Source of the DNA: Erodium maritimum
Taxonomy: Eukaryota; Streptophyta; Magnoliopsida; Geraniales; Geraniaceae
Reading direction: 5' to 3'
DNA length: 64,000 bases
Assembly (NCBI GenBank): GCA_963921825.1
Contig: OY997595.1
Coordinates: 63,953,879 to 64,017,878, forward strand
The notes under the pieces are model-generated. The model did no database searches. It was not told the DNA's origin and saw only the letters and a program-made list of their open reading frames with translations. Position numbers and translations under genes: made by a program. Below are positions 22,320 through 34,362 of the stretch, in pieces. Every line of letters begins with the position of its first letter. Within the stretch, counting starts at the first letter, position 1.

Positions 22320-22962
22320 TTAATTGGGGTCTTATTTTGGACCTTTTTTTGTGTACTTATCGAGTCCGTTTTTGGCAGACTACCTCAATCTCTTTCTGAT
22401 TAGAGGCACTTATAAAACATCGATGATTAAAAGAATCAGTCGAAAATCAAGAACGTCTTGTTTCCCACGATTTGTTTATACATGTGAAATCGTTCAAGTA
22501 AGACATTTAGCCTATTCTTGTATTGAAGCATTTCAATATGTGTGAGTTTATAATGATTTATATTTTATGGTTTATATTCTTATTTGTGTTTGGAAGTTAT
22601 GTTGTGACTTTTTTGTTTAGATTTTGGGTGGTTGAACTCTACATTTTCTTTTGACCAATAAAATCAATTATTTTCTTATAGATTTTTGCGAAACAATTTA
22701 TTGTCTTAAAACATATATAGTTCGAGTACATATATACCACCATATGAGCTGTACATTTCTCACCTTGATCAGTTCAATGCATGATTAATAGGATATGTAT
22801 GTTGTGTGTCGTAATTCCCCATAACTTCACACTCATGCTATCCCTCCACGTTCATACAAATGTATGCATTCTTAACATACATTTTGTAAGGGTTAAAACA
22901 TCAAATTTAAACATCTAAAAATACATATAAAATACTGATATGATCAGAGGTGGGTGTACTAA
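22320..22962. other. No recognised feature
   Basis: AT-rich intergenic sequence between the MITE and the start of the Harbinger element. I see nothing that can be supported. Confidence 0.45.
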
Positions 22963-23390
22963 GAGCATCTTCAGTCGGTGACTGATAGTTAGCGGATATG
23001 TGTTGGCGGAAACTAAACGGCTGCGGGTAAAACAGAAACGACGAAGAAAGTAGGCGGAAATGCACTGGCGGATAACAGCGTCAACAAGCTTACCGACGGC
23101 TCTGTCCGCCAGTGCCAACAACTATATCTTCATTGACCACTAGCTGACTCTTGTTTTGATAAATTTTTATTTTAAAGAAATCAAAATTTATCGCTAAAGT
23201 TGACCCAAAAATTGCATAAAATCATATGTGTACCATAAAAAAACTAAACCTTCTATTCCCAACTCTTCCAACCCTAAAATCTGGAATTGTCTATATTTTT
23301 GTACGAAATGGCGATCAATTCTGATGTAAGAAGAGAGCTCCTCGCCAACGAGCGGAGGCTTGAGCGAATGTTGGAACGTGCAATCGAAGA

Positions 23391-25964
23391 TGTAAAGACC
23401 GCCCCGGTTAAAAGAATTAATATTTAAAATTGTTCGATTGGAACGTCATTGGTTGGAAAACGGGTTAAATTTTGGGCCAAATGCAAAAGAAAAAGAAAAC
23501 AAAAAAAATGAGAGGAAGCAGACTTGGGCCGGGCCAGGCTTAGGCCAAGTCAGCAGGACCGAGCCCAAGCCCGCAACGCGCGCCCAAGCCAGCACCGGGC
23601 CCAAGCCCACTCAGTCCTCACTACCCTCAAAACCCTACACTGTTCACCCTTCGTCCTCATTTCCGCGCACACATCCGGAGGCGAGCCTTTCCCTCTTCCT
23701 CTCGCCGCTTCCACTCGAACCCACCGCCGTCGTCGTCGCTCGCCAGAGATCTCAACACAGGTAAGCGACGCGTCGGCTTCTTCGTCTTCCCCGACAACCT
23801 CCCCCACCTGAGACTCGCGCGCGCGAGACCTCCCTTCGAGCAAAACTCCTCGCGACGAACTCTACCCCCGCGCTGGAGAACTTTACCAGATCCACCTGTC
23901 CCGAAGCCCCTCTCTCCCTCTCTCTCTCTGGTGCGCCGTCGTAGACTCGCGAGGAGTGAAGCTTCGTCCGAGCTCGATGGGGTTCTGAGAGGGCGTGAGT
24001 CCTCGCAGGATACAGGTCGCCGGAGAACCCTCACCGAAGCTGCGATGGGAATCGACTCCCAGCCATCGCCGCCCTTCCCCCGAGCTTCCTCGCCGTCGGC
24101 CGCCGCCGTCAGGACCGACTGAACCCTAGCCTTTCTCTCCCTCGCCCTTCTTTCCCACTTGGGCCTTGGGCCGGGACTGGCCTTGGGCCAGGACCAACCT
24201 CGAGCCAGGCTGGGCCTTGGGCCAGGACAGGCCAGGTCTCGGCCCAGGCTGAGCCCGGGTCTGGTCAGCACCGGGTCTGGTCAGCACCGGGTCTGGACCT
24301 GGGTTTGGGTCGGGTCTGGGGCCGGGTCCAGGTCAGGCTTGGGTCAGGGTCGGTTCTGGGTTCTGGACCGAGTCGGATCCGGGTCGGATTCGGGTCCGGT
24401 TTTCGGATTCGGGTCGAACCCGGGTCGGACAGATTAATTATTTATTTAATTAAATTAAATGATTTAAAATGGAGAATTTAAAGTATTAAATTGATAAATT
24501 AGAGGACTGATTCGGGCTGTACCGGGACTGATTATCACTTTTACTTGTTAAAATCAGACTTTGACTTCGTCCGAGAAGACCGGAGGTAGGCCCGGACGTC
24601 GGCAGCTAGGAGACGTAATTGTTTATTCTTCTTGAGGTAGGGAAAGTAGCGAATACCGGTTTAATTACGGAAAGTTACTAGCATGCATGTATGATAATAA
24701 TAACTACCGGAAATGTCCTAGTTCGCATATAGGATGTGATTCACTAAAATAACCGCTTTCAATTACATTAATAACCGGACGAGTCTTAGTTTGCATGTAG
24801 GATGTGATTCACTAGAATAATCGCTTTCAATTCTTGGGAAATTGTCGTGCTGGTAGAATGGCCATGTCGAGCCTTAGGGTTGCGTGTTGATTGATGCCAT
24901 GATCTTTGATTGAGATGCATGATGTGTGACTTAGTGTCGATAGGATTAAGAACCTTGCCATGATATACTCGGTGTAGCATGTGTGACTATGTGTGGGCAA
25001 GTGTGTCGTGATTGATGTGATGTGAATCATTGGCTGTGATATGATCGGGTGAGTGATAGACCGATTTGTGTGTTATGGTGAGTTGGCTCGGTTGGTATAC
25101 TGTGGTCGAGCTATGGCATTGAGATGCGTGTTATTCCCTTGATGTGTGTTCCAAGAGGAGGTGAGTCTGGTATGATACCTACACTGAGAGAGTATGTCGG
25201 TGTAGAGTATCGAGGATGAGGATGGTGTAACCATTACCCCGATGTTGTGTGGTCCGGGAAGGCGTACGACCGAGGTATGTGCCGGTCCAGTATGCGTGAG
25301 GCCCTGATTCTACGTGACAGGAAGACGTCCGACTGAGGGATTTCCGGTCTAGGATGTTACCCCGATTCTACGTGACGGGAAGATGTCGGGACCGATGCTT
25401 CGTGTTCTGGTACGATATAAATGGGACGGGCTGCGATAGCCGGAGATATTGGGAACGGTTGGACCAAGTTGCGTGTTGTTATGCTGAGTGTTCTTTGCGT
25501 GTTGTTTGGCTTTGTGCGTTATAATTTTAGTGGTTTTGGTCTTACGGGAGTGATTGGCGGTTAGTACGTGTCCTGTGGGTGTTGTTGATAGCTATGCTTT
25601 GCTAGTATGCCCTAATTGGACGGTTACTCGTGGTATCGAACTGATGTTCATAACCTTAACTACTTTTCCTACTGAGCGAAAGCTAACCCCTTACCTTGTT
25701 GTCTTTCAGGTCTTGAGCGAGTGTATACCAATTGGATGGTCGATGCTTGGGAGCTTTGAGGGTCCTAGGCTAACTCGTTAGTGATGTACTGTGTACCTTT
25801 TTCATACTATTTTACTGTGTGTTTTACCGAGCCGCTGACTCGTGTGGATTTTCGGAACTTTAAATCGTTATTTTGAGACCCTCTTTCTTAATCAAACTGC
25901 TTTATTAATTATTATTTTAAGTTCACGTCTCGAGTCCGGTTAAAACCGGATTTGGGGCGTGACA
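23391..25964 (+). repeat. Solo LTR (2574 bp), probable Ty3/gypsy, inside Harbinger transposase
   Basis: Starts TGTAAAGACCGCCCCGG and ends GGATTTGGGGCGTGACA, with 5-bp flanks GAAGA and AAAGA that look like a drifted target duplication. The flanking sequence on both sides is the N-terminal part of the Harbinger transposase. No gag or pol is present, so it is a solo LTR formed by recombination. It is the same family as 37918-42269: they share the ends, a duplicated ~70-bp module (AGGATG(C/T)…TCACTAG…CGCTTTCAATT) and a CTGGTAGA segment. A GGGTCTGG-type low-complexity tract lies at about 24150-24435. A fossil, of moderate age. Confidence 0.85.
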
Positions 25965-26181
25965 AAAGAAAGCATCACCGATCAATCTGAAGAAGTTCAA
26001 AGTTTGTTAGACGAAGCCATGATTTCACAAGAACCACGAAAGAAGAAAAACTACATCAAGCATCAACCCCAAGAAAAACTACATCTTGCTGCCAACGAAC
26101 TTTTAATGCATGACTATTTCAATACTCACTCTGTGTATACTAAAACGCAATTTCGTCGTCATTTACGAATGTCGTAGGATG

Positions 26182-26871
26182 TAGGGTTGAGCATCGGCCG
26201 GTACCCGCCCCAAAACCCATACCCATTACCCAAACCGTGATTCCTGGTTACGTAAAACCCGTACCCGTACCAATCACCGGTCGCCGAAAGGAAAACTAAT
26301 AACCGCCCAGCTTTACTACCGGACGGTGACGGTTATAACCATCAAACCAGGCCCAATGGGCTTTCTATTGGGCTTTCAGAAATATAAACCCACATACAAC
26401 TTTTTAGAAACATATTTTACAATCTTCCAACGTCATTTTACAAACCTACCTATTTTAGAGCATTGAATAACAATTATTCCTAGAACTAATACCTCATAAT
26501 AATATATTTATCGTCTTACAATTTCAAAAACACGGTTTCAGGAACCATTTTTGTACAACACAAAGAGTTGAAGAACAAAAATATACAGTTTTGACTAAAC
26601 TACAATCAACCTATATTACAAAAAAAAAACACAAGCATTTGTACATGGGTTTAAGCATACTACAAGTTGGTTAGCTAAGCCCAATCTATGACCGGTCGGT
26701 TCGGTTAACCACCGGTTTTCATTTAGAAAACCGTGACCCGCCCAAAAGGTAGTCGGTTCGGGATTTTAATGCCCGTCCCCAACCCGTGACCGTCGGTTCC
26801 GGTTATTTCGGTGATGGGGACGGTCGGTGACGGTCGGTTTTCGGTGATGGCCGGATATTTGCACAGCCCTA
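26182..26871. mobile_element. hAT MITE (690 bp) inside Harbinger transposase
   Basis: Inverted termini TAGGGTTGAGCATC…GGCCGG and, read in reverse from the right end, TAGGGCTGTGCAAATATCCGGCC. They are flanked by a perfect 8-bp target duplication GTAGGATG (26174-26181 and 26872-26879), diagnostic of hAT. Subterminal regions are rich in ACCGGTCGG and CGGTTCGG repeats, as in other hAT elements. No transposase is encoded. Confidence 0.92.
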
Positions 26872-27999
26872 GTAGGATGTGCTCACGCGTATTATCCGTC
26901 AGTTGGAGGATAAAGATGCATACTTCAGGAAACGCATGGACGGTTTGGGTCAGGTATCATTATCTCAATATCGCAAATGTACTCCATTAGGTAATTGTGT
27001 TACGGAATTGCAGCCGATGGCATGGACGAGTATTTGAGAATTAGCGAAAGCACGACTCTAGAGTGCGTGACATAATTTTGTAGGGCAGCTATTACTATAT
27101 TTGACCCGTCTTATCTACGTAAGCCAACCCAGGCTGATATGAATTACATTTTAGCGGTGAATGAACCGCGTGGATTTCTCGGGATATTGGGTAGTTTTGA
27201 CTGCATGCACAAGAAATGGAAGAATTTTCCGACGGCATTAAAAGGCTCTCTTTCAAGGAGGGATCATGGTAACAGACCAACTGTGGTTCTCGAGGCCGTT
27301 GCCATGCATGACTTGTGGATTTGGCACGTATTTTTTGGTATGGCAGGTTCCAACAACGACTTAAGTGTGCTTAACCATTCCAAGTTGTTCTCGGACGTCG
27401 TCAATGATTGGAAACCATCGGTCCAATACACGGTAAATTGTCACCAATACAACCTTTCTTATTATCTTGTTGATGATATTTACCCTTCTTGGCCGGTTTT
27501 TTGTGAAAATAATCATGTTGGCTCAGCTTCCAAAGCACAAGAAATTTGCTGAAGTCCAAGAAGCATACAACAAGGATGTGGAAGAAGCATTTGGGGTCCT
27601 CCAAACTCGGTTTCACATTATCACTCGACTGAGTGGAATGTGGAAACCATCTTTCCTCGACCTAGTCATGAATGCATGTGTTATCATGCACAATATGATT
27701 GTCGAGAAAGAACGTCATACGTATGATGGCTAGATTGAAAAAATAGTTGAGGGTGGGTCAAATAAACTAACATTCACACAAGAAAGCTTCGTCCAGACCA
27801 GTGTCATAGTATCAAACACCCAAATGGTGCATGATCAACGTGCTCATCATGCATTAAAAGCAGGCCTCACCGGATACATTTGGAATAAGTTTGACGATGC
27901 CGAATAATTATCTTTCATTCTAGTTTATTTCGATTATTATGTTAGCATTTTAGTTATATATTTTTTATAAGCAAATGTTCCACAAGAATGTAGAAAAAA

Positions 28000-29907
28000 G
28001 CAGGAAAACGATCCTCAAAACAAGACCTTTTCCCTCCGACCATAACCGCTACAAGTAGCAAAACAAAATAACAAGATAAACCCAAACAAGGAAGCAACAA
28101 GATCAAACAATCGTCCTCCCTATCTGCGTCCTATCCGAAATCAAGCAACAAAACCGATTAGAACCTGTAACAGGGATTGCAACTTTTCATGTATTCGGTC
28201 CAACCGAAATCAACCAGTTGGATTGATCCGGACGAGAACGTTATGATTGAGATCTCGTACTACTCGGGGGACAAAGTTTATTTGGTCTACCGCCTATAAG
28301 CTTCTCACATATCGTCCATTCAATCGGACGATGATGCTTTGGGTCATTACTAAGGTCTGTGGAACCTCCTCTGAAAGCCTTATGATTAAGTACGTTGGAA
28401 CCTAGTGTCTCTGTGTTCTTTTTCGTCTCTCATAAAGCTAAGGAAATGGTCCATCTTGATGAGCCATGGTGTTTCAAACGGGCACCCCTCATCCTCATCG
28501 ACATGTTCGCGCATAGGGATGCAACGACACCCCATTTTGACTGTATCCAGATATGGGGGTAGGCTAGAGACATCCAGTCAGAGGTTATGTCGGTGTGTAC
28601 CGGAAACTTTGTGAGGGACACCCTCATGAGTTGCGTGGATGTCGTCAGTGACCAATATGGCCTCTGGGTCGGATCCGAGTCTATTTCTTAATGCACCTAG
28701 ATTGTCCTCTCTAGCGGATTGTGGTCCTGAAGTTTGGGGAATTCCCTCAACCAGGCCGCATCAGCTTACAATATTAACAACCTCATTTACTTTGCTTCAG
28801 TTGTGACCATTTGGGACATGCGGCCCATGAATGTGTGATCGTCACTCTAGGAACACCCCGGTATGATCTCTCTTAATTTGGTAGCCGAGCAGAATACAAC
28901 CTTGGGACACCAGTACTTCCGCACAAACTGGAAAACCCCAAACACCCCCACATCCTGGTGCCACATCAACAGTCTTGGCCTCGACATGAGTCCCCCCTGG
29001 ATTTAACCTGGTGAGGCCACAACCTCTTGTTCTAGTTTCATGACGCCAGATGTCTTGTCCAAGACTACAACACATCCTATGATACAAATGCATGCATGAC
29101 ATCCCCATTACAGGGTAGAGACAAATAAGGTTTTGGCTTGGGAAAGACTGTCAGGCGTAATGCTCGACATCTTGCCTAACGCACAAACGGGAGGGACATG
29201 TACTGCATGAGGGATATTGGGGGTGCCTACCTTGTTTAGCCACCACTCCCACCCATTATGGACCAACCAGTGGGCAAGCCGTCTCCCGAGAAGACCGAAA
29301 AATGGAGAAAGAAGCATGGGGCTGCATCCATTGAGCCGAAGAAGGCCACAATAAAGAAAATGGACCCAGAACCTGTTCGATACTGCTATTGGGGATAAAT
29401 TTCAGAAAAATATCATGCGAGATCTAACAAACAATCCCGCCAAGGTAAATGAGTGTCCCAGGATACGGGATGCCGAGTAGAAAAAGCGTCCCCCCTTTAA
29501 TGGTTAGCATCAGCTAACCAAGGTCCTCTGCTAACTAATGAGATTCCTGGTCTATTGTCACACTCCTCACGGGAAACAAACGTGTCACTCCATAGGTTCA
29601 AGCGACAGTCAAACAACCCAATACGAACCAGGTTGAGCCACAGTTAATTACCCAATAGGATTTATAGTCTCTTGTTAGTGGCAATGACCATAATGTTCAA
29701 AACCGAGTTTGTTCCTCGGTCATAATAACAGGATCGGAAAGTTAAGATTATCTAAGGAAGTGTCCAAAGAAATGTTCATACTCATCCCTTCATTGTCTCT
29801 TTTATATGTTTTTCTTTCCTATGAATAATAAATCCCAAAGTTTCATTGTGCTTTTAAACACAATACCGTATAAGGTAAAGGCATGACTCTTCCGATAAAA
29901 AAAGGTT
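28000..29907 (+). mobile_element. LINE remnant with ORF1 (DUF4283 + CCHC knuckle)
   Basis: The plus strand encodes pieces typical of plant L1 ORF1: a DUF4283-like block around HKAKEMVHLDEPWCFKRAPL (about 28430-28490), and the zinc knuckle CFSCDHLGHAAHEC (28793-28834), a perfect CX2CX4HX4C. Several frameshifts and stops separate them. The 3' end is a short A tail after CTTCCGAT (about 29888-29907). No endonuclease or reverse transcriptase is left, so the body is deleted. The left boundary is uncertain and no target duplication was found. Confidence 0.7.
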
Positions 29908-31538
29908 GGAATTTGTAGGGTTTGAGTTTTGACAAGATACCAAAGCTTAAATGACATCACACACTTATTTACCGTTTACTCTATCAAGCTGAACGTCGCA
30001 AAGCTTGTGATCCACACTGATCATACACGGTCGAGCTCCCATGGCCGACGCGTGCACGCCACGAGCAAGTAGGGTTCACGATCTTTGACCTACGATACCG
30101 CATGCATTAAAGTGGTACGTAACAGTTTAAGAAGACCATATAGCAGACCAAGCAACGTACGTAAAGCAAACTCATGAGTCATGACATGAATATTCACTAC
30201 GGCCCGAAATGCAACCTTTTATTTTTGCTCAAGAACGGTCTGCAAAAGTTAGGGCACCGAAATGGAACCTTGGCCCTTCATAGATATTATAGTGTTATAA
30301 ATTGCTCATTTGATGATTTTCAAAAAAGGAAACCATGAGGTAAACAAACAATAGTCTAGAAAGTGAGATTGTTCACATATACATGAGAAGATAATGATTT
30401 TTTAATTCAAAATATAACTTTTATAAGTACAGAATATCAAGACTAAGAATTTGACCCGACATGAAAAAACATCCCAATTTTTAAACTAAGGTGACACATC
30501 GCCTAAATTAAAATACTCACTTTTCATATGATACACAAAACCAAAAGATCGAATAAATTGTCGTCGAAGTCCAAAGTGGAAATCTTTATGATCAGCATGC
30601 TTGTAGTTCGAGAGGGTCCTCGTTCCTCTCTTGCAAATATAAGACCGGTATCGGTTACAGAAAAAATTAGATATCGAGAAACGGGATATGTTAAATACTG
30701 TTTAGTACCGACCGTATAAGTGTTCCTCCTACCCTTGCAATTTAACATGTTAGTTCTTGTAATTACAAATTTATAAACTTAGCACTTCTTACCTCAATAT
30801 TTAACATAAATAGAGAACTTGGTATGCATTTGTAATCCGTTGAAATCATCAAGTATTTCAAAATTGATATGAAAAGCATATTCAAGTTTTTCTTAACAAT
30901 CAACATACACAATTAATTGGGTATTCAAAGATGAGTAACCAAAGAGATGATTAGATTAGATTAGAGCCTTAAAGACCCAATTTGTGGAGTTAAACTTGAC
31001 AACATGTAATGTAAGTAGCCAATACTAAGATGGACTTTAATAAAGTGGGAATCTCAATTTAATAAAGCCACCGTCAAAAAAATGGAAATGTGCTCGCTAG
31101 TCCAATCAATCAAAGGAGATCGAAGCATGACTAAATTAATTAATTAATTAACTTAGCAAAACAAAAATATTCATTGGGATTTGATATTTGGGAGTGGGTC
31201 AAAAGACTGGCCAAAGCAAAGCAAGTAAACATACAAGCTATTGGTAGCTCCATCACCAATGTTTCCCACGTAACACCTAGTGTTCTTGAGATATATTGGC
31301 AATGATCAAATCAATGCATTTCCAATCGTTTATATATTAGTTACATTTAAAATATAAAAAAAATTATTATAAATATCATATTCATAAAATGATTTACAAC
31401 ATAATATTTTATTAAATGATTGTCAATATAATATATGAAAATAAAAAATAAACTATTGTTTCGTTTCGAATACATTTATTCATAAAACTTATCAAGTTAA
31501 ATGAGTATATAAAATGAATCCATATAAAAAAAAGTTAT
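29908..31538. other. AT-rich intergenic sequence
   Basis: Only short frames. A (TTAA)n run occurs near 31136-31152. No gene or terminal repeat is recognised. Confidence 0.45.
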
Positions 31539-31992
31539 AAATATCAAAACTTACTCTTAAATACTAGTCACGAATATTGTACTACCCAATATTTTAAAAT
31601 GACAACCCAATATTTTAAAATGACAAATGCATTACTTTAAGTATTGATTACACGATTTTGTTAATAAAAATAGACGGAATATTCCACTCTATTAGTCATA
31701 TGACCTCAAGTGTCATATAATGAATAGTAAAATAATGTCTCCTCTTAATTAGTTGACCTCTATACATTTTATAATGAACATTACCATTGTATCCTCGTTG
31801 TTGTTCCTTATAAAATGTATAGAGGTCAAATACTTAAGGGAAAAAAAATGTTATTTTACCATCCATTATATGATAGTTGAGGCTATATGACTAACAAAAT
31901 AGAATATTCCGTCTACTTTTACTATTTGTCACTTTGAAACGTTGGATAGTGTAGTGTTCGTGATCAATACTTAAGAGTAAGTTTCGATATTT
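31539..31992. mobile_element. Foldback element / long-TIR MITE (about 454 bp)
   Basis: The two ends are inverted copies of each other over about 200 bp: AAATATC(A/G)AAACTTACTCTTAA at the left and its reverse at the right. Further inside are matching blocks AGACGGAATATTC and GACCTCTATACATTTTATAA. The left arm has an extra 20-bp duplication (ACCCAATATTTTAAAATGAC). The long arms would suit a Mutator-like or foldback MITE, but I could not define the target duplication. Confidence 0.75.
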
Positions 31993-32044
31993 AACCCTAT
32001 AAAAATATAAGAATAAATAAATGTTTATAAAATTTAGTATCATA

Positions 32045-32755
32045 CTCTCCCTATTCCTCTGCTTTGTCTGCTGTTGCTCGGCCTGGATCAGGGGAGCTTC
32101 CCTCTCTACGGTGCGATCTACCTCGGCCTTTTTCGCCGACAATTACTCGGATATCTCCACCTCTTTGGCCTCCACCGATGCATGCGAAAAGGGTACAAAT
32201 TCGTACCCCTGCTTTCTGTACCTATTGCAGATTGATCTGGCACTGGATCAATCTGTCTCGGATCCTCGCTCTTGAGCAACCCGCGTCGTCTCTAAAGCCG
32301 CCACCGGCGCGTCCATCTCCCTGCCCTCCACCGTCGCACCATCCTCGACCCCTCTCTCGATTCTGGACCAAGCTAATCGAGTGGGTCTTTTTTATTATCA
32401 CTAATTTTGTCTTTGCAGGGTCAAAGACTAGCACGCAGAGAGTCAGGGACTTTTCCGGGAAGGGAACCCTGATTCGCGTATGTCCTCCCACTACTACAGG
32501 AGAAATCCTTGGTCATTACTGCTGCTGCGACAGTTTTTCGGAGCAAGACCTCTAGTACAATCTTCGCACTTGTTTTCTTGTTGGCCCTTGTGACATTCAA
32601 ACACCTCCAAAGGCGATTCTATTGGATAAAGGATTTGTGAACTTTAGTTCGTATTGTCCTTGTTAGGTGATCAGGGAGCTTGTTCCCTGATTCACGAAAA
32701 TGTAATGGATTTCAAATATTAATAATATCTTCAACCTTTCGTTCAAAATAATAAT
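32045..32755 (+). mobile_element. Non-LTR element copy, family shared with 51591-52690
   Basis: C/T-rich 5' region followed by an A-rich end (AAAATAATAATAATT, about 32745-32758). The stretch 32045-32500 matches the reverse complement of about 51990-52560, including GACCCCTCTCTCGATTCTGG and CAGATTGATCTGGCACT. Both copies keep a pyrimidine tract and an AG before GGT(C/G)AAA, like a 3' splice site. No intact ORF. Class inferred from composition and tail. Confidence 0.6.
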
Positions 32756-32970
32756 AATTAAGTTGATCTTTTAGTTGGAAAAATCTGAGCCGATATAAGT
32801 GGCTATTTTGAAACAAAAATTTACATGGTATCAAAACAGTTTCCTTACGGATACAAGTTCGGATCCCGCAATCTACAAAAAATTATCAGTATATCTCAAT
32901 TTCCCTGATGAGCTCCAACCATTATATCTCCTCTCAACGGATTCACTCTCCTTTTAAATAACTCACATCT

Positions 32971-33142
32971 GCCCACATGGATTAGCCTGGTGGTGAATAC
33001 CTATTCACATCTCACCTCTCCTTAAGATCATATGTTTGAATCTCGGTAGATACACTTACTTGGGAGTAAATGTGTGTTAAGTGGTGGGTTAGATTAGGTT
33101 AAAATAAGATTTTTCCGTATTTTTCTCTGATAAAAAAATAAA
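32971..33142 (+). mobile_element. SINE (172 bp) with perfect 15-bp target duplication
   Basis: A tRNA-like head holds an A-box-like TTAGCCTGGTGG (32982-32993) and a B-box-like TATGTTTGAATCTC (33031-33044), followed by a body and an A-rich tail after CTCTGAT. The 15-bp repeat AAATAACTCACATCT lies immediately outside on both sides (32956-32970 and 33143-33157). The layout is that of a tRNA-derived, pol III-transcribed SINE moved by LINE machinery. Confidence 0.88.
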
Positions 33143-33186
33143 AAATAACTCACATCTAAACTCGTAAAAAAATTTATTCGTGAAGA

Positions 33187-33537
33187 TGTTGAAGTGTGAG
33201 TCCCACATCTAAAGTGTGTGGATAAATTGACTCATTGATATACATCTTGATGCCTCCACCCATAAGTTCGAGCTTTTGGGTTGGATTGGGCTTTAATATG
33301 GTATCAGAGCTGGTTTGGCCCATGGCCTGTTTGTCGCCTCCACCCTGTGCTCTCCGGCCCATATGCAGATGTCCAGTCCTGCTATGGCCCACGTGTAGAT
33401 GTCCAGTCCTACACGTGAGGGGGAGTGTTGAAGTGTGAGTCCCACATCTAAAGTGTGTGGATAAATTGACCCATTGATATACATCTTGATGCCTCCACCC
33501 ATAAGTTCGAGCTTTTGGGTTGGATTGGGCTTTAATA
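33187..33537 (+). mobile_element. Complete SMART/TRIM-type miniature LTR retrotransposon (351 bp)
   Basis: Two 112-bp LTRs (33187-33298 and 33426-33537) start TGTTGAAGTGTGAG and differ at about one position. Directly after the first is TGGTATCAGAGC (33299-33310), a textbook initiator-tRNA-Met primer-binding site. Directly before the second is the purine tract GTGAGGGGGAG. The 5-bp target duplication GAAGA is perfect (33182-33186 and 33538-33542). The internal part is about 127 bp and codes for nothing, so movement must depend on another element's proteins. It looks whole and young, judging by its LTR identity. Confidence 0.93.
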
Positions 33538-34362
33538 GAAGACATTTGTTAAAATATAAAACTATTATTCAGCCGTCAACTATGATTCTATGAAGTAGAA
33601 TTAGTTTTTTGATAAATTTAATCCAGTGGTTAATTGTATAATAATATTAATTTTGAAGCCAAACATTCAAATTATGATAGAGTAAAAGAATCACAAAATG
33701 TCTTTATACATTTCTATGAAATATTGGAGAAAATATCATATTATTATTAAGTGATAATCTAAAAATATCGGTTTCTTTACAAAAAGTTGATTCTTTAAAA
33801 TATAAATTTGCGATGGTTAATATACCATGTTCAAGTAGATGAATATGATAAAGAAGGAAAGGTAGGAACCGATAACGATAAATGGATCGGACATGCAAAT
33901 ATTTTGTTGGAGAAGGATAAGTTATGTGGAAAGTCATTTTGGCTAAGAGTGATTGGCACGTTGTAGAACCAACTCGATGCCTTGCGGTTGGTCTGTCCCG
34001 GAACAACAAGACAAATACGTCCCTCACCACCCTCCACCATGCCATTCATTTCCGGGAACCCCAACCCAACTATAGGACCATTTCGTACCCATCTTATTCT
34101 ATTACGAGTCACGCGCGTCAGATCCATCCATGCAACCACGTTCTCATCAGGAATTCTTACACGTATCAAGTTCGATGATCACAGTACATGATTTTTCGTC
34201 GATAATTAGATAATATCTTCTGACCCGTCAATCCAAGGAAAAGCCAACGTACCTAAAGATCAGATTGGGAGCCAAATTGTGAAAGTTAACGATTAGGTGG
34301 TCATACTCTATAGACCCGGTGCTGCATCAACTACAACTCTAGGTCCTCCTCTATCCTTTCAC
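33538..34362. other. No recognised feature
   Basis: Overlapping frames of about 70-113 codons on both strands (33704-34191) have no recognisable domain. I do not support a gene here. Confidence 0.4.

Larger units (their letters stand above)
22963..27950 (+). mobile_element. PIF/Harbinger DNA transposon with transposase pseudogene, interrupted twice
   Basis: Left terminus GAGCATCTTCAGTCGG at 22963, of the Tourist/PIF type. The transposase frame starts at 23308 (MAINSDVRRELLANERR), continues at about 25970 (ESITDQSEEVQSLLDEAM … NTHSVYTKTQFRRHLRMS) and again from about 26880 to the TAA at 27905-27907. The DDE nuclease blocks are visible: GSFDCMHKKWKN (first Asp), NDLSVLNHSKLF (second Asp) and EEAFGVLQTRFHII (Glu). 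The gaps are a solo LTR (23391-25964) and a hAT MITE (26182-26871). The hAT insertion lies at an RMS/stop junction (TAG); further stops and frameshifts occur (for example near 27085, 27490 and 27731), so it is dead. The right terminus was not found. Confidence 0.85.

Noticed and set aside
23657-24271. 204-codon minus-strand frame in GC-rich DNA
   Set aside because: Lies wholly inside a solo LTR and is made of Arg/Gly/Pro low-complexity sequence.
33031-33044. tRNA gene suggested by a B-box-like motif
   Set aside because: No cloverleaf can be drawn; the poly(A) tail and target duplication identify a SINE.
33704-34191. Overlapping frames of 69-113 codons on both strands
   Set aside because: Mutually overlapping, no domain similarity and no start context; likely chance frames.
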